From Lentisalinibacter sp035655155 (lineage in GTDB: Bacteria > Pseudomonadota > Gammaproteobacteria > Steroidobacterales > Woeseiaceae), in contig DASRVH010000108.1 in assembly GCA_035655155.1 (NCBI GenBank), forward strand, positions 1 to 27,627: a stretch of 27,627 nt of DNA, given 5' to 3'. Shown here piece by piece: positions 17,038 to 25,580 of this stretch; positions within the stretch are counted from its first letter, which is position 1; every line of letters starts with the position of its first letter. The translations under genes were made by a program, and so were the position numbers. The notes beneath the pieces are model-generated. The model did no database searches and was not told the origin of the DNA. It worked only from the letters and a program-made list of their open reading frames with translations.

Positions 17038-18328
17038 GCAGCCGCGAGCGCAGCCAGACGAATCCGAACGCGCCGCCGGTGGTGAGCGCGAGCGGCAGGA
17101 ATAGTGCGTAGATGCCCAGCCCCTCCTCCACGCCCTGCAGGATCTGGTAGGCGCCGACGCCGGTGATGGGCGCGAGCAGGCCGCGCACGCCGGTCAGGGT
17201 CACGTGCAGGCCCATGTATTCCGTGGCGCGGGCATCCGAAGCGAAGTCGTTGTGGCCCAGGTTCCAGCCCAGGCGTCCGCCGGCATAGCCCGTGCCGAGC
17301 AGCGCCGAGCCGAGCCACAGCGCCTCGATGCGCGCGGTGAATACGCCGGCGAGGAACGCGGCCATGGCGGCCACGAAGGACCAGCTCTGGATGGCCCGGT
17401 AGCGCACGATGTGCACCCGGTCGAAGAAGCGGGCCCACAGCGGGATGGAGAGCGGGATCACAGCGAAGGGGATGGACGAGGTGATCAGCATCTGCTGCAG
17501 CCGCGACAGGCCGAGCTGCTCGTTCAGGATAATCACCAGCTGGGCCACCACCATCAGGTTGCCGCTGCCGAAGACGAACATGCAGGTGAGATAGCGCCGG
17601 TAGTCGTGATCCGTGCGCAGGATGCCGAACAGGTCCCGGCGCCGGCGCCGCCCGGGCCCCGCCTGTTCCGCCCGCTCCGCCGCCACCAGGCGCCGGTGGC
17701 CGCGCACGCGCACCCGGGCATACAGCGCCATGCCGCCGAACATGGCCAGCGCCGCCGCCGGATAGACATAGCGGAAGGCAAGCGGGTCGCGGTCCAGCAG
17801 CAGGCCGGTGACGACGCCGGTCGTGGCCATGCCCAGGGCGGCCAGCACGGTCACCCGCGCGGTGAAATTGCCGCGCACGTGGCGGGGATAGTTCGCGCGC
17901 CAGATCGCCGAGCGCACCGTCACGATGCCGGACCAGAACAGCCGCGCGCCGATGACGCCGGCGACGAACAATGCCAGACCCCAGCCGTTGATGGGCGCCA
18001 CCGCGATGGCGACGAGACTCAGTCCGGCGGCGAGCTTCAGCGCGGTCAGGACCCGCACCTTGTCCCGGCCGCTGGCCATGCCCGCCCACAGAAACGAGAG
18101 TATGTTGGCGAACGCCGGGGCGCCGGCCACCAGCGCGACGCTCTGGTTCAGGGCCACGTCGCCGACGGCGCCGGCGAAGGCGTTCTTGGCGATGACGCCC
18201 ACCACCCCGCCTTCGACGGCGCCGAGGCCGAGGGAGAAGAGCGTCCAGGCACGCAGTTCGCGGCCGTACAGCGCGCGGGCCACGAACGGCATGCGGGCAG
18301 AGAAGAACCAGCTCAGATAGTGGCGCAT
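17027..18328 (-). CDS. MFS transporter
   Basis: Integral membrane protein of about 433 residues made of repeated hydrophobic spans, for example LFSLGLGAVEGGVVGVI, LFVAGVIGARLFWSGIV, LGMATTGVVTGLLLD and YLTCMFVFGSGNLMVVAQLV, with a charged cytoplasmic loop in the middle (RRRRRDLFGIL). This layout fits a major facilitator superfamily carrier. The substrate cannot be read from the sequence. I start it at the ATG at 18328 (MRHYLSWFFSARMPF); an in-frame ATG at 18364 adds 12 residues, and neither has a clear ribosome binding site. It lies downstream of tesB on the same strand with no promoter in the 55-base gap, so it is probably co-transcribed. Its last codons lie in a tandem heptamer repeat. Confidence 0.85.
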   Translation of the reverse strand: MRHYLSWFFSARMPFVARALYGRELRAWTLFSLGLGAVEGGVVGVIAKNAFAGAVGDVALNQSVALVAGAPAFANILSFLWAGMASGRDKVRVLTALKLAAGLSLVAIAVAPINGWGLALFVAGVIGARLFWSGIVTVRSAIWRANYPRHVRGNFTARVTVLAALGMATTGVVTGLLLDRDPLAFRYVYPAAALAMFGGMALYARVRVRGHRRLVAAERAEQAGPGRRRRRDLFGILRTDHDYRRYLTCMFVFGSGNLMVVAQLVIILNEQLGLSRLQQMLITSSIPFAVIPLSIPLWARFFDRVHIVRYRAIQSWSFVAAMAAFLAGVFTARIEALWLGSALLGTGYAGGRLGWNLGHNDFASDARATEYMGLHVTLTGVRGLLAPITGVGAYQILQGVEEGLGIYALFLPLALTTGGAFGFVWLRSRLPDG

Positions 18329-18383
18329 GGGCCGGGTATCGGGCGGACGCCCGGGCAGGCGCATGGGCGGGCGCGCACCACGG

Positions 18384-19283
18384 TCAGTCCTGGGCGGCGG
18401 CGCTTCTGCGCTTGCGCTCCAGCGGCTCGCGCCAGACCCGCACCAGGCCCTCCTGGGCCGTGGAGGCCACGAGCGTGCCGTCGCGGCTGAAAATCTGGCC
18501 GCGGGCATAGCCCCGTCCGGCCGATGCATTGGGACTGTCGAAGCTGTAGAGCAGCCACTCGTCCACGCGCGCCTTGCGATGGAACCACAGCGCATGATCG
18601 AGACTCGCCATCTGCACGTTGCCCGTGCCGAAGCGCAGCCCGTGGGGCAGCGTCGCCGTGCCGAGCAGCTCGTAGTCGGAAAAATAGGCCAGCAGGTTGC
18701 GGTGCAGGTCGGGGTCGTCGGGCAGGCGGTCCGCGGCGCGCACCCAGACGTGCTTGACCGGCGGCCGCTTCTCCGGCTTCAGGAAGTCCGGCGGATCCAC
18801 GGGGCGGAACTCGAACGGCCGCTTCTGGGTGAAGAACCGGCGCATCTTCTCCGGCAGCACGTGGACGATCTCGGAGGCGAGCTCATGGGAGTCGCGCAGC
18901 TCCTCCGGCGGCGCCACCTCGGGCATCTCCGCCTGATGCTCGAGACCCTCCTCCGGCACCTGGAACGACGCGGACAGGTTGAAGATGGGCCGTCCGTGCT
19001 GGATGGCCACCACCCGGCGCACGGAGAAACTGCGCCCGTCGCGGGCCCGGTCGACGTCGTAGACGATGGGCGCCTCCACGTCGCCGCGGCGCAGGAAATA
19101 GGCGTGCAGGGAATGGGCCACCCGGCCCTCCACGGTGTGATGGGCCGCGGACAGGGCCTGGCCGAGCACCTGGCCGCCGAATACCTGCGCACTGCCGATG
19201 TCTCTGCTGTCGCCGCGGAATATGTTCTCCTCGATGCGCTCGAGCTTCAGCAGTTGCAGCAGATCGGCGAGTACGGCGTCCAT
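18384..19283 (-). CDS. tesB: acyl-CoA thioesterase II
   Basis: Hydrolyses medium- to long-chain acyl-CoA to free fatty acid and CoA in the cytosol. The 299 residues contain two hot-dog folds in tandem. N-terminal marks are QVFGGQVLGQALSAA and SLHAYFLRRGD; C-terminal marks are ASLDHALWFHR with Asp229, SPNASAGRG (Ser/Thr position of the triad, about residues 250-254) and TAQEGLVR with Gln277. These correspond to the Asp-Thr-Gln site of E. coli TesB. A GGAG ribosome binding site seven bases before the ATG and a -10-like TAGAAT 36 bases upstream support the start. The MFS transporter follows it, and the DUF1499 gene is divergent. Confidence 0.95.
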   Translation of the reverse strand: MDAVLADLLQLLKLERIEENIFRGDSRDIGSAQVFGGQVLGQALSAAHHTVEGRVAHSLHAYFLRRGDVEAPIVYDVDRARDGRSFSVRRVVAIQHGRPIFNLSASFQVPEEGLEHQAEMPEVAPPEELRDSHELASEIVHVLPEKMRRFFTQKRPFEFRPVDPPDFLKPEKRPPVKHVWVRAADRLPDDPDLHRNLLAYFSDYELLGTATLPHGLRFGTGNVQMASLDHALWFHRKARVDEWLLYSFDSPNASAGRGYARGQIFSRDGTLVASTAQEGLVRVWREPLERKRRSAAAQD

Positions 19284-19318
19284 GCGGAGGCTCCGTGGCT
19301 GGGGGGAACGAGCCGCGT

Positions 19319-19324
19319 ATTCTA
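19319..19324 (-). promoter_or_regulatory. candidate -10 element for tesB
   Basis: On the minus strand, TAGAAT (5 of 6 to consensus) is followed by ACGCGGC, 36 bases from the tesB ATG. With a 17-base spacer the -35 would fall at 19342-19347, inside the GC palindrome at 19342-19360. Confidence 0.45.
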
Positions 19325-19341
19325 GCAGGCGCCGCCGGGAA

Positions 19342-19360
19342 CCGGCCGGCGGCCGGCCGG
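19342..19360. promoter_or_regulatory. perfect 19-base palindrome between divergent promoters, possible operator
   Basis: CCGGCCGGCGGCCGGCCGG has two 9-base arms that are exact inverse complements around one central base. It lies between the -10 boxes of tesB (19319-19324) and the DUF1499 gene (19390-19395). It may be an operator, or merely a run of CCGG/GGCC in GC-rich DNA. Confidence 0.35.
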
Positions 19361-19389
19361 CGGAATCGACGGGGCGTGGCGGCCGGGTT

Positions 19390-19395
19390 TATAGT
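19390..19395 (+). promoter_or_regulatory. candidate -10 element for the DUF1499 gene
   Basis: TATAGT lies 41 bases before the ATG. A partial -35 (TCGACG, 4 of 6 to TTGACA, at 19366-19371) sits 18 bases upstream of it. Confidence 0.45.
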
Positions 19396-19436
19396 GGTTT
19401 CTCTGGCGGCGGAGGAATGCGCAGAGGAGGAAGGCG

Positions 19437-20207
19437 ATGGCTGACGAACTCGGCGGCGGCTCCGTGTGGCCGCGGCGACTGGGGCGCTTCGCGATGTATG
19501 CGGCCCTGGCTGCCGTGATCGCGCTGGTGATCGCGGGACCCGGCCACCGCTTCGGCATTGTCGGCGTCATGCCCGGCATCCGGCTGGCGATGGCCGGCGG
19601 CGCCCTCGCCCTGGTGGCGCTGCTCGTGGGCGTAATCGCGGTCATCGGCATCCTGCGGGTGCCGGGCCAGCCGGCGCTCGGCAGCGCGGTGGTGGCCGTG
19701 GTGATCGGTGCCGCGATCTCGCTGCAGCTCTACGGCTGGTTCGCCCAGGCCCGCAGCGTGCCGCCCATCCACGACATCAGCACTGACCTCGAGGACCCGC
19801 CGGCGTTCTCGGCCATCGCGCCGCTCAGGGCCGGCGCGCCGAATCCGGCCGCCTGGGCCGGAGAAGAGAGCGCCGAGCAGCAGCGCCGTGCCTATCCAGC
19901 GCTGGACAGTCTGGTCGTGGATGCGCCTCCCGACGAGGTGGTCCGCCGCGCGGAGGAGATCGCCCGGGCCTTCGGCTGGGAGGTGGTGGCCGCCGAGCCC
20001 GACGCCGGCCGGCTGGAGGCGGTGGACACGACCTTCTGGTTCGGCTTCCGCGACGACGTGGTGCTGCGGGCCCGCTACGTGGCGGGCGGCACCGAGGTGG
20101 ACGTGCGCTCGAAGTCCCGGGTGGGGCGGAGCGATCTCGGCACCAACGCCGCGCGCATCCGCGAGTTCCTGGCGGCGCTGGAGGAGGCGCTGGGCACGCC
20201 AAGCTAG
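19437..20207 (+). CDS. DUF1499 domain membrane protein
   Basis: A 256-residue protein with three hydrophobic spans near the N terminus (about residues 17-36, 48-72 and 76-98), followed by a soluble DUF1499 domain. The hallmark IHDISTDLEDPPAF follows the third span at about residues 110-123. The domain continues with AWEVV-like and TTFWFGFRDDVVLRAR segments and RVGRSDLGTNAARIREFLA. DUF1499 has no firm biochemical function that I can name. The start is well supported by a long purine ribosome binding site (AGAGGAGGAAGG, 19423-19434). A strong hairpin begins at the stop codon. It is divergent from tesB and convergent with an SDR. Confidence 0.9.
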   Translation: MADELGGGSVWPRRLGRFAMYAALAAVIALVIAGPGHRFGIVGVMPGIRLAMAGGALALVALLVGVIAVIGILRVPGQPALGSAVVAVVIGAAISLQLYGWFAQARSVPPIHDISTDLEDPPAFSAIAPLRAGAPNPAAWAGEESAEQQRRAYPALDSLVVDAPPDEVVRRAEEIARAFGWEVVAAEPDAGRLEAVDTTFWFGFRDDVVLRARYVAGGTEVDVRSKSRVGRSDLGTNAARIREFLAALEEALGTPS

Positions 20208-20229
20208 CCGGCGGGGCGACCCCGCCGGC
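20207..20229 (+). terminator. strong GC hairpin after the DUF1499 gene
   Basis: A perfect 10-bp inverted repeat (arms 20207-20216 and 20220-20229, all G/C) closes a CGA loop and starts at the last base of the stop codon. No T-run follows, only CTCTCC, so it may act as a transcript end or RNA-stability structure rather than a classic intrinsic terminator. Confidence 0.5.
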
Positions 20230-20237
20230 CTCTCCAC

Positions 20238-20257
20238 GGCGGATTCTGGCGGATTCT
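20238..20257. repeat. two perfect tandem copies of a 10-mer
   Basis: GGCGGATTCT occurs twice in direct succession between the DUF1499 hairpin and the end of the convergent SDR gene. A third, decayed copy may begin at GACGG. Confidence 0.6.
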
Positions 20258-20300
20258 GACGGCTCCTCTCGGTCCTGGTCGGACTCGCCCGGGCGCTCTG

Positions 20301-21047
20301 TCAGGGCGCCTGCATCGCGCCGCCGTCCACCCGGATGTCCTGCGCGCTGACGAACGCGGCATCGTCCGAGGCGAGGAACAGCGCCACCTTGGCCACGTCC
20401 AGCGGCTCGCCCAGCCGGCCGGAAGCCGACTTGCCGATCCAGAAATCGCGGAACTCACGGTCGGCGCGGAACGCCTGCCGGGTATTGCTGGTGACGATGG
20501 CGCCGGGCTCGAGGAAATTGGCCGTGATGCCGTCGCGGCCGAGTTCGCCGGCCAGCGTCCGTGTGAGGCCGGAGATCGCGTGCCGGCAGGCCGCGTAGGC
20601 CGCCCGGTCCTCCGCGCCGAAACCGGACATCACCGAGCCGATATTGATGATGCGGCCCGCGGGGCTCTTCTTGAGGTACGGGATCGCGGCCCGGCAGAGG
20701 CGGTTCATGGCCTCGAGGTTGACGTCCAGCGCCTGCTGCCAGTCGCTCTCCTCGTCCGTTCCCGCCGGCAGGACGCCGGTGCCGTTCACCAGGATGTCCA
20801 GGCCGCCGAAACGCTTGGACACGGTTTCCATGACGACGTCCACCGCGCCGTCGTCGGCGGGTTCCAGCGCCAGCGGCAGGATGGCGTCCCGCCGACGGAA
20901 GGCCTGTTCCAGCCCGCTGTCCGGTTCGTCCACGGCGAGCACCTCGGCGCCGTGCTTCGCGAACAGCAGCGCCACCGCCTCGCCGATGCCGCCGGCGGCG
21001 CCGGTGACGATGGCCTTCATGCCGTGCAGCCGCTGATCTACCGTCAT
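20301..21047 (-). CDS. short-chain dehydrogenase/reductase with altered active site
   Basis: A 248-residue classical-SDR-like protein. The Rossmann motif TGAAGGIG (residues 15-22) and Asp40 at the end of the second strand suggest NAD(H) binding. Asn110 (DVNLEA) and Ser138 (NIGSVMS) are present, as is Tyr151. The usual YxxxK is YAACR, however: the catalytic lysine is Arg155 (codon CGG). NNAG is likewise replaced by NGTG (residues 88-91). Activity is therefore uncertain, and the substrate is unknown. The ATG at 21047 has a good AGAGGAAAGGG ribosome binding site and a -10-like TATAGT 42 bases upstream. It lies downstream of the acyl-CoA synthetase on the same strand, with a 128-base gap. Confidence 0.88.
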   Translation of the reverse strand: MTVDQRLHGMKAIVTGAAGGIGEAVALLFAKHGAEVLAVDEPDSGLEQAFRRRDAILPLALEPADDGAVDVVMETVSKRFGGLDILVNGTGVLPAGTDEESDWQQALDVNLEAMNRLCRAAIPYLKKSPAGRIINIGSVMSGFGAEDRAAYAACRHAISGLTRTLAGELGRDGITANFLEPGAIVTSNTRQAFRADREFRDFWIGKSASGRLGEPLDVAKVALFLASDDAAFVSAQDIRVDGGAMQAP

Positions 21048-21088
21048 AGCCCTTTCCTCTGCCTGGTCTCTGCCTTCGAGTGGCGCGG

Positions 21089-21094
21089 ACTATA
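21089..21094 (-). promoter_or_regulatory. candidate -10 element for the SDR gene
   Basis: On the minus strand, TATAGT followed by CCGCGCC lies 42 bases before the SDR ATG, suggesting the SDR has its own promoter in addition to any read-through from the acyl-CoA synthetase. No clear -35 box is visible. Confidence 0.4.
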
Positions 21095-21175
21095 CCGCCC
21101 CGCCCGCCGCCGTGCGCGGGAGCGGTTCACGGACCGGAGGATCCGCGGCAAGCCTGTCCTGTCTCCTGTCGTCGG

Positions 21176-22819
<1,644 letters not shown>

Positions 22820-22884
22820 CGTTGTCCTCCCCCGACGTTGCGTCGATGATTCTCGCCGCGCCGGCGGCGGCGCGGTGGCAACCG

Positions 22885-22890
22885 ATACTA
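22885..22890 (-). promoter_or_regulatory. candidate -10 element for the acyl-CoA synthetase
   Basis: On the minus strand, TAGTAT followed by CGGTTGCC lies 66 bases before the ATG, in the most AT-rich part of the divergent gap. It is a modest match and no -35 is evident. Confidence 0.3.
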
Positions 22891-22938
22891 CACAATGAGC
22901 CGCGACGGTGGGAATGCCCGCCGGGCCGCATGCCGGGT

Positions 22939-22950
22939 TACACTGGCGCC
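22939..22950 (+). promoter_or_regulatory. candidate -10 and GC-rich discriminator
   Basis: TACACT (22939-22944) runs straight into GGCGCC, the same discriminator seen at the gdhB promoter, 29 bases before the ATG at 22974. It probably drives the two overlapping genes that follow. Confidence 0.45.
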
Positions 22951-22973
22951 TGGTCCGCACAGGGAGCCTGCCC

Positions 22974-23471
22974 ATGAATTCCTCGGTCTGGATCGTGGTG
23001 GCGGCCGTCGCCAACCTGATCGCCAGCATCGGCGTCATCGCCGCCGTCGTCCTGCTGGCCCGGCACATCCGGGACAACAGCGAAGCGGTGCGGATGAACG
23101 TGCGCCAGAGCGCCCTCTCGCTGCACGGCAACTTCACCGATCTGATCATCCAGAACCCGGACCTGCAGGACATCTACCGCCGCGGCCGCAAGGACTACTG
23201 GAACCTGAAAGGCCAGGACCTGTACCGATTCTCCAACCTGGCGCAGAAGGCGTTCTGGTACTTCTCCACGCTCTACCACCAGCGCCACATGGGCAACCTG
23301 GAAGAGCACCAGTGGCACGAAGGCCGGGCACACCTGAGCTACTGGCTGCAGTCCGAGGGCGTGCGCCAGTGGTGGCAGGACTTCGGCTCGAAGAGCGCCG
23401 CACCGGATTTCCGCCGTTTCGTGGACGAGGAGCTCGAACGCCTGGGCCCCATCGGGAGGCACCAGCGGTGA
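22974..23471 (+). CDS. N-terminally membrane-anchored protein of unknown function
   Basis: A 165-residue protein with one hydrophobic span at residues 5-29 (VWIVVAAVANLIASIGVIAA and the following VVLLA), then a soluble, mostly helical region rich in aromatic and charged residues (HIRDNSEAVRMNVRQSALSLHGNF, NPDLQDIYRRGRKDYW, LEEHQWHEGRAHLSYWLQS). Small proteins with this anchor and a following IR-N-AVR-QS helix are widespread in proteobacteria, but I know no function for them. An AGGGAG ribosome binding site seven bases before the ATG supports the start. The stop overlaps the GTG of the next gene (GTGA), so the two are translationally coupled. Confidence 0.8.
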   Translation: MNSSVWIVVAAVANLIASIGVIAAVVLLARHIRDNSEAVRMNVRQSALSLHGNFTDLIIQNPDLQDIYRRGRKDYWNLKGQDLYRFSNLAQKAFWYFSTLYHQRHMGNLEEHQWHEGRAHLSYWLQSEGVRQWWQDFGSKSAAPDFRRFVDEELERLGPIGRHQR

Positions 23472-23878
23472 GCGGCACGGACGAGCGGCCGGCGGTCATC
23501 GAGCGCTGGCACCGTCTGGTGGCCGGGCGGGACATGGCCGCGCTGGATGCAATTCTGGCCGACGAGGTCGTGTTCCATTCGCCCGTCGTGCATACGCCGC
23601 AGGCCGGCAAGCCGCTCACGCGAATGTACCTGCAGGCCGCCATGTTCGTGCTCGGCAACGAGCATTTCCGCTACGTCGGCGAGTGGTACGCGCCCCGTGG
23701 CGCCGTGCTCGAGTTCCGCACCCGCATGGACGACGTCGAGATCGACGGCATCGACATGATCTCCTGGGACGACGAGGGACGTATCACCGAATTCAAGGTG
23801 ATGGTCAGGCCGCTGAAAGCGATAAACCTGCTCCACCGGCTGATGGCCGAGCGGCTGCCGGACGCGCCACCCGGCTGA
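23468..23878 (+). CDS. NTF2-like (SnoaL-type) protein
   Basis: A 136-residue single-domain protein with the cone-shaped alpha+beta NTF2 pattern: an N-terminal helix pair (VIERWHRLVAGRDMAALDAILADEVVFHSPV) followed by strands such as YVGEWYAPRGAVLEFRTRMDDVEIDGIDMISWDDEGRITEFKVMVRPL. Members range from isomerases and dehydratases to binding domains, so the function is open. The GTG start at 23468 overlaps the previous stop by four bases, which decides the start and implies coupling. A remnant thioesterase start lies 10 bases after its stop. Confidence 0.85.
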   Translation: MSGTDERPAVIERWHRLVAGRDMAALDAILADEVVFHSPVVHTPQAGKPLTRMYLQAAMFVLGNEHFRYVGEWYAPRGAVLEFRTRMDDVEIDGIDMISWDDEGRITEFKVMVRPLKAINLLHRLMAERLPDAPPG

Positions 23879-23888
23879 ACGGGCCGGC

Positions 23889-23963
23889 ATGTCCAGGCTC
23901 GAGCGCTACCTGCACGAGACTATCCCGCTCACGGTGGTCCTGCTCGCAGGCGACGGCCGCTGA
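23889..23963 (+). pseudogene. apparent 5' remnant of a YiiD-type thioesterase gene
   Basis: A 24-codon ORF begins MSRLERYLHETIPLT, which resembles the N terminus of YiiD C-terminal-domain (hot-dog) thioesterases, which begin with a similar LERYLHEHIPLSRAM-type segment. After about 15 codons the similarity ends (VVLLAGDGR, then a stop). The position, 10 bases after the NTF2-like stop, suits a former third gene of that operon cut down by deletion. This rests on recalled family sequence and needs a search; it could also be a chance short ORF. Confidence 0.4.
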
Positions 23964-24011
23964 CGCCACCGCGGCGCGGCCAGGGGACATCGACAACCGG
24001 AGCCTCCGCCC

Positions 24012-24749
24012 ATGAACGACACCATCCAGCCGGTCGCCCTCACCGACATGGCGCTGGCCTTCGTGCCGGTGGCCGCGGTCATCGTCCTGCTGCTGCGCTG
24101 GTCCGAGAACTGGCGCGAAGCCGTCTATGCGGTGGTGCGCATGGTCGTGCAGCTGCTGCTCATCGGCTACCTGCTGGTGTGGATCTTCGAGGCCGAGCGC
24201 GCATGGATCGTCCTGGCCGTGGTCGGCGTGATGATCCTGGCCTCCTCCTGGATCGCCCTGCAGCCGGTCAGGCAACGCCGCCGCGCGCTGCTCGGCCCTT
24301 CGCTGGCGGCCATCGCGGCCGGCGGGACCGTGAACCTGCTGCTGGTGACCGGGTTCGTCCTGGATCTCGCCCCCTGGTACCGGCCGGACTACTTCGTGCC
24401 GCTCGCCGGCATGGTCTATGCGAACGCCATGAACACGGTCAGCCTCGCGGCCGAGCGCCTGCAGGCGGAACTCGCCGCCGGTGTGGAGGCAGCGGATGCT
24501 CGCCGCCGCGCGTTCCGGGCGGCGCTGATCCCGATCACCAACTCCCTGCTGGCGGTCGGGCTCGTCTCCCTGCCCGGCATGATGACCGGCCAGATTCTCT
24601 CCGGCGTGGACCCGCTGGTGGCCGTGCGCTACCAGATCCTGGTGATGTGCATGGTCTACGGCTCCGCCGGCCTGTCGGCAGCCTGCTTCCTCGCCCTGGT
24701 CGCCCGCTCCGAATCCGGCCCGCTGGCGGATGAGGCGATCGATGGTTGA
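24012..24749 (+). CDS. fetB: FetB/UPF0014-type ABC transporter permease
   Basis: A 245-residue, strongly hydrophobic protein of the UPF0014 (FetB/YbbM) family. E. coli FetAB is linked to iron export and oxidative stress resistance; the permease spans the inner membrane and works with the ATPase FetA. Family marks are VVRMVVQLLLIGYLLVWIF near the N terminus, YFVPLAGMVYANAMNTVSLAAERL in the middle and ALIPITNSLLAVGLVSLPGMMTGQILSG towards the C terminus, with further hydrophobic helices. No ATP-binding partner gene is adjacent. A GGAG ribosome binding site lies nine bases before the ATG. The nearby encapsulated-ferritin-like gene makes an iron role plausible, but this is inference. Confidence 0.88.
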   Translation: MNDTIQPVALTDMALAFVPVAAVIVLLLRWSENWREAVYAVVRMVVQLLLIGYLLVWIFEAERAWIVLAVVGVMILASSWIALQPVRQRRRALLGPSLAAIAAGGTVNLLLVTGFVLDLAPWYRPDYFVPLAGMVYANAMNTVSLAAERLQAELAAGVEAADARRRAFRAALIPITNSLLAVGLVSLPGMMTGQILSGVDPLVAVRYQILVMCMVYGSAGLSAACFLALVARSESGPLADEAIDG

Positions 24750-24798
24750 CGGCGCCGCCCGTGGTAAATCCGGACTGGGACGGCCGACCCCGCCCGCC

Positions 24799-24804
24799 TA
24801 CACT
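24799..24804 (+). promoter_or_regulatory. candidate -10 element directly before the ICMT-family gene
   Basis: TACACT ends seven bases before the ATG at 24812, so transcription would begin at or one base before the start codon, implying a leaderless message. No ribosome binding site is visible in the interval. Confidence 0.35.
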
Positions 24805-24811
24805 GATCCCG

Positions 24812-25264
24812 ATGAGCCCCGCGCAGAGAATCGTGCCGCCGGCATACTTCCTGGCGAGCCTGCTCGCCATGCTGGCGCTGCACCGCTACGTGCCGATCGC
24901 CCGCATCGTGGAGCCGCCGCTGACCTGGCTGGGCCTGGTGCCGCTGGTACTGGGCGTCGCCGCGGCCATAGCCGGCGCGCGATCGTTCGGCAGGGCCGGC
25001 ACCACCGTCCGCCCCTTCCGCGAGGCGAGCGCCCTGGTGACCGACGGCATCTTCCGGGTGTCGCGCAATCCCATGTATCTGGGCATGGTCTCGGCGCTGC
25101 TCGGGGTGGCTATACTGCTGGGCACGCTCGGTGCTTTCCTGCCGGTGCCGCTGTTCTTCTTCGTGCTGCAGCACTGGTTCGTACGTCCCGAGGAGAAGAT
25201 GCTCGAGCGGCTGTTCGGCGAGCACTATCTGGATTACCGGCGCCGGGTACGGCGCTGGATGTAG
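24812..25264 (+). CDS. isoprenylcysteine carboxyl methyltransferase (ICMT/PEMT)-family membrane protein
   Basis: A 150-residue integral membrane protein with about four hydrophobic spans (YFLASLLAMLALH, WLGLVPLVLGVAAAIAGA, MVSALLGVAILLGTLGAFL and PVPLFFFVLQHWFV). The SAM-binding signature of the family is clear: FRVSRNPMYLGM in the centre and EEKMLERLFGEHYLDYRRRVRRW at the C terminus. Bacterial relatives methylate small or lipid substrates, but most are uncharacterised and no substrate can be assigned. The ATG at 24812 is preferred because a -10-like TACACT sits just before it; a TTG at 24746, overlapping the fetB stop, is the in-frame alternative and would couple it to fetB. Confidence 0.85.
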   Translation: MSPAQRIVPPAYFLASLLAMLALHRYVPIARIVEPPLTWLGLVPLVLGVAAAIAGARSFGRAGTTVRPFREASALVTDGIFRVSRNPMYLGMVSALLGVAILLGTLGAFLPVPLFFFVLQHWFVRPEEKMLERLFGEHYLDYRRRVRRWM

Positions 25265-25292
25265 GTTTGGACTGCCAAGAGGAGAATCGGCA

Positions 25293-25580
25293 ATGGCGAA
25301 CGAGGGATACCACGAACCCGTCGACGAACTCAGCGACGAGACCCGGGACATGCACCGGGCGATCATCTCGCTGATGGAGGAGCTGGAGGCCGTGGACTGG
25401 TATCAGCAGCGCATCGACGTCTGCAAAGACGACGAGCTCAGGAGAATCCTGGAGCACAACCGGGACGAGGAGAAGGAGCACGCGGCAATGGTGCTCGAGT
25501 GGATCCGGCGGCGCGATTCGAAGTTCAATGACGAACTGAAGGACTACCTCTTCACCGAAGAGCCCATTGCGCATGGCTAG
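25293..25580 (+). CDS. encapsulated-ferritin-type (EncFtn) ferritin-like protein, short form
   Basis: A 95-residue two-helix ferritin-like protein of the EncFtn family, whose members form ring-shaped decamers that oxidise iron inside encapsulin shells. The segments HRAIISLMEELEAVDWYQQR and HNRDEEKEHAAMVLEWIRRRD carry residues equivalent to the ferroxidase ligands of the Rhodospirillum rubrum protein (Glu30, Glu60 and His63 here, with Trp36 conserved). Family members are normally longer because a flexible tail ends in a short encapsulin-targeting peptide. This one stops at YLFTEEPIAHG, right where that tail would begin, and no encapsulin gene follows. An AGAGGAG ribosome binding site eight bases before the ATG supports the start. 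It lies 28 bases after the ICMT-family gene. Confidence 0.9.
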   Translation: MANEGYHEPVDELSDETRDMHRAIISLMEELEAVDWYQQRIDVCKDDELRRILEHNRDEEKEHAAMVLEWIRRRDSKFNDELKDYLFTEEPIAHG

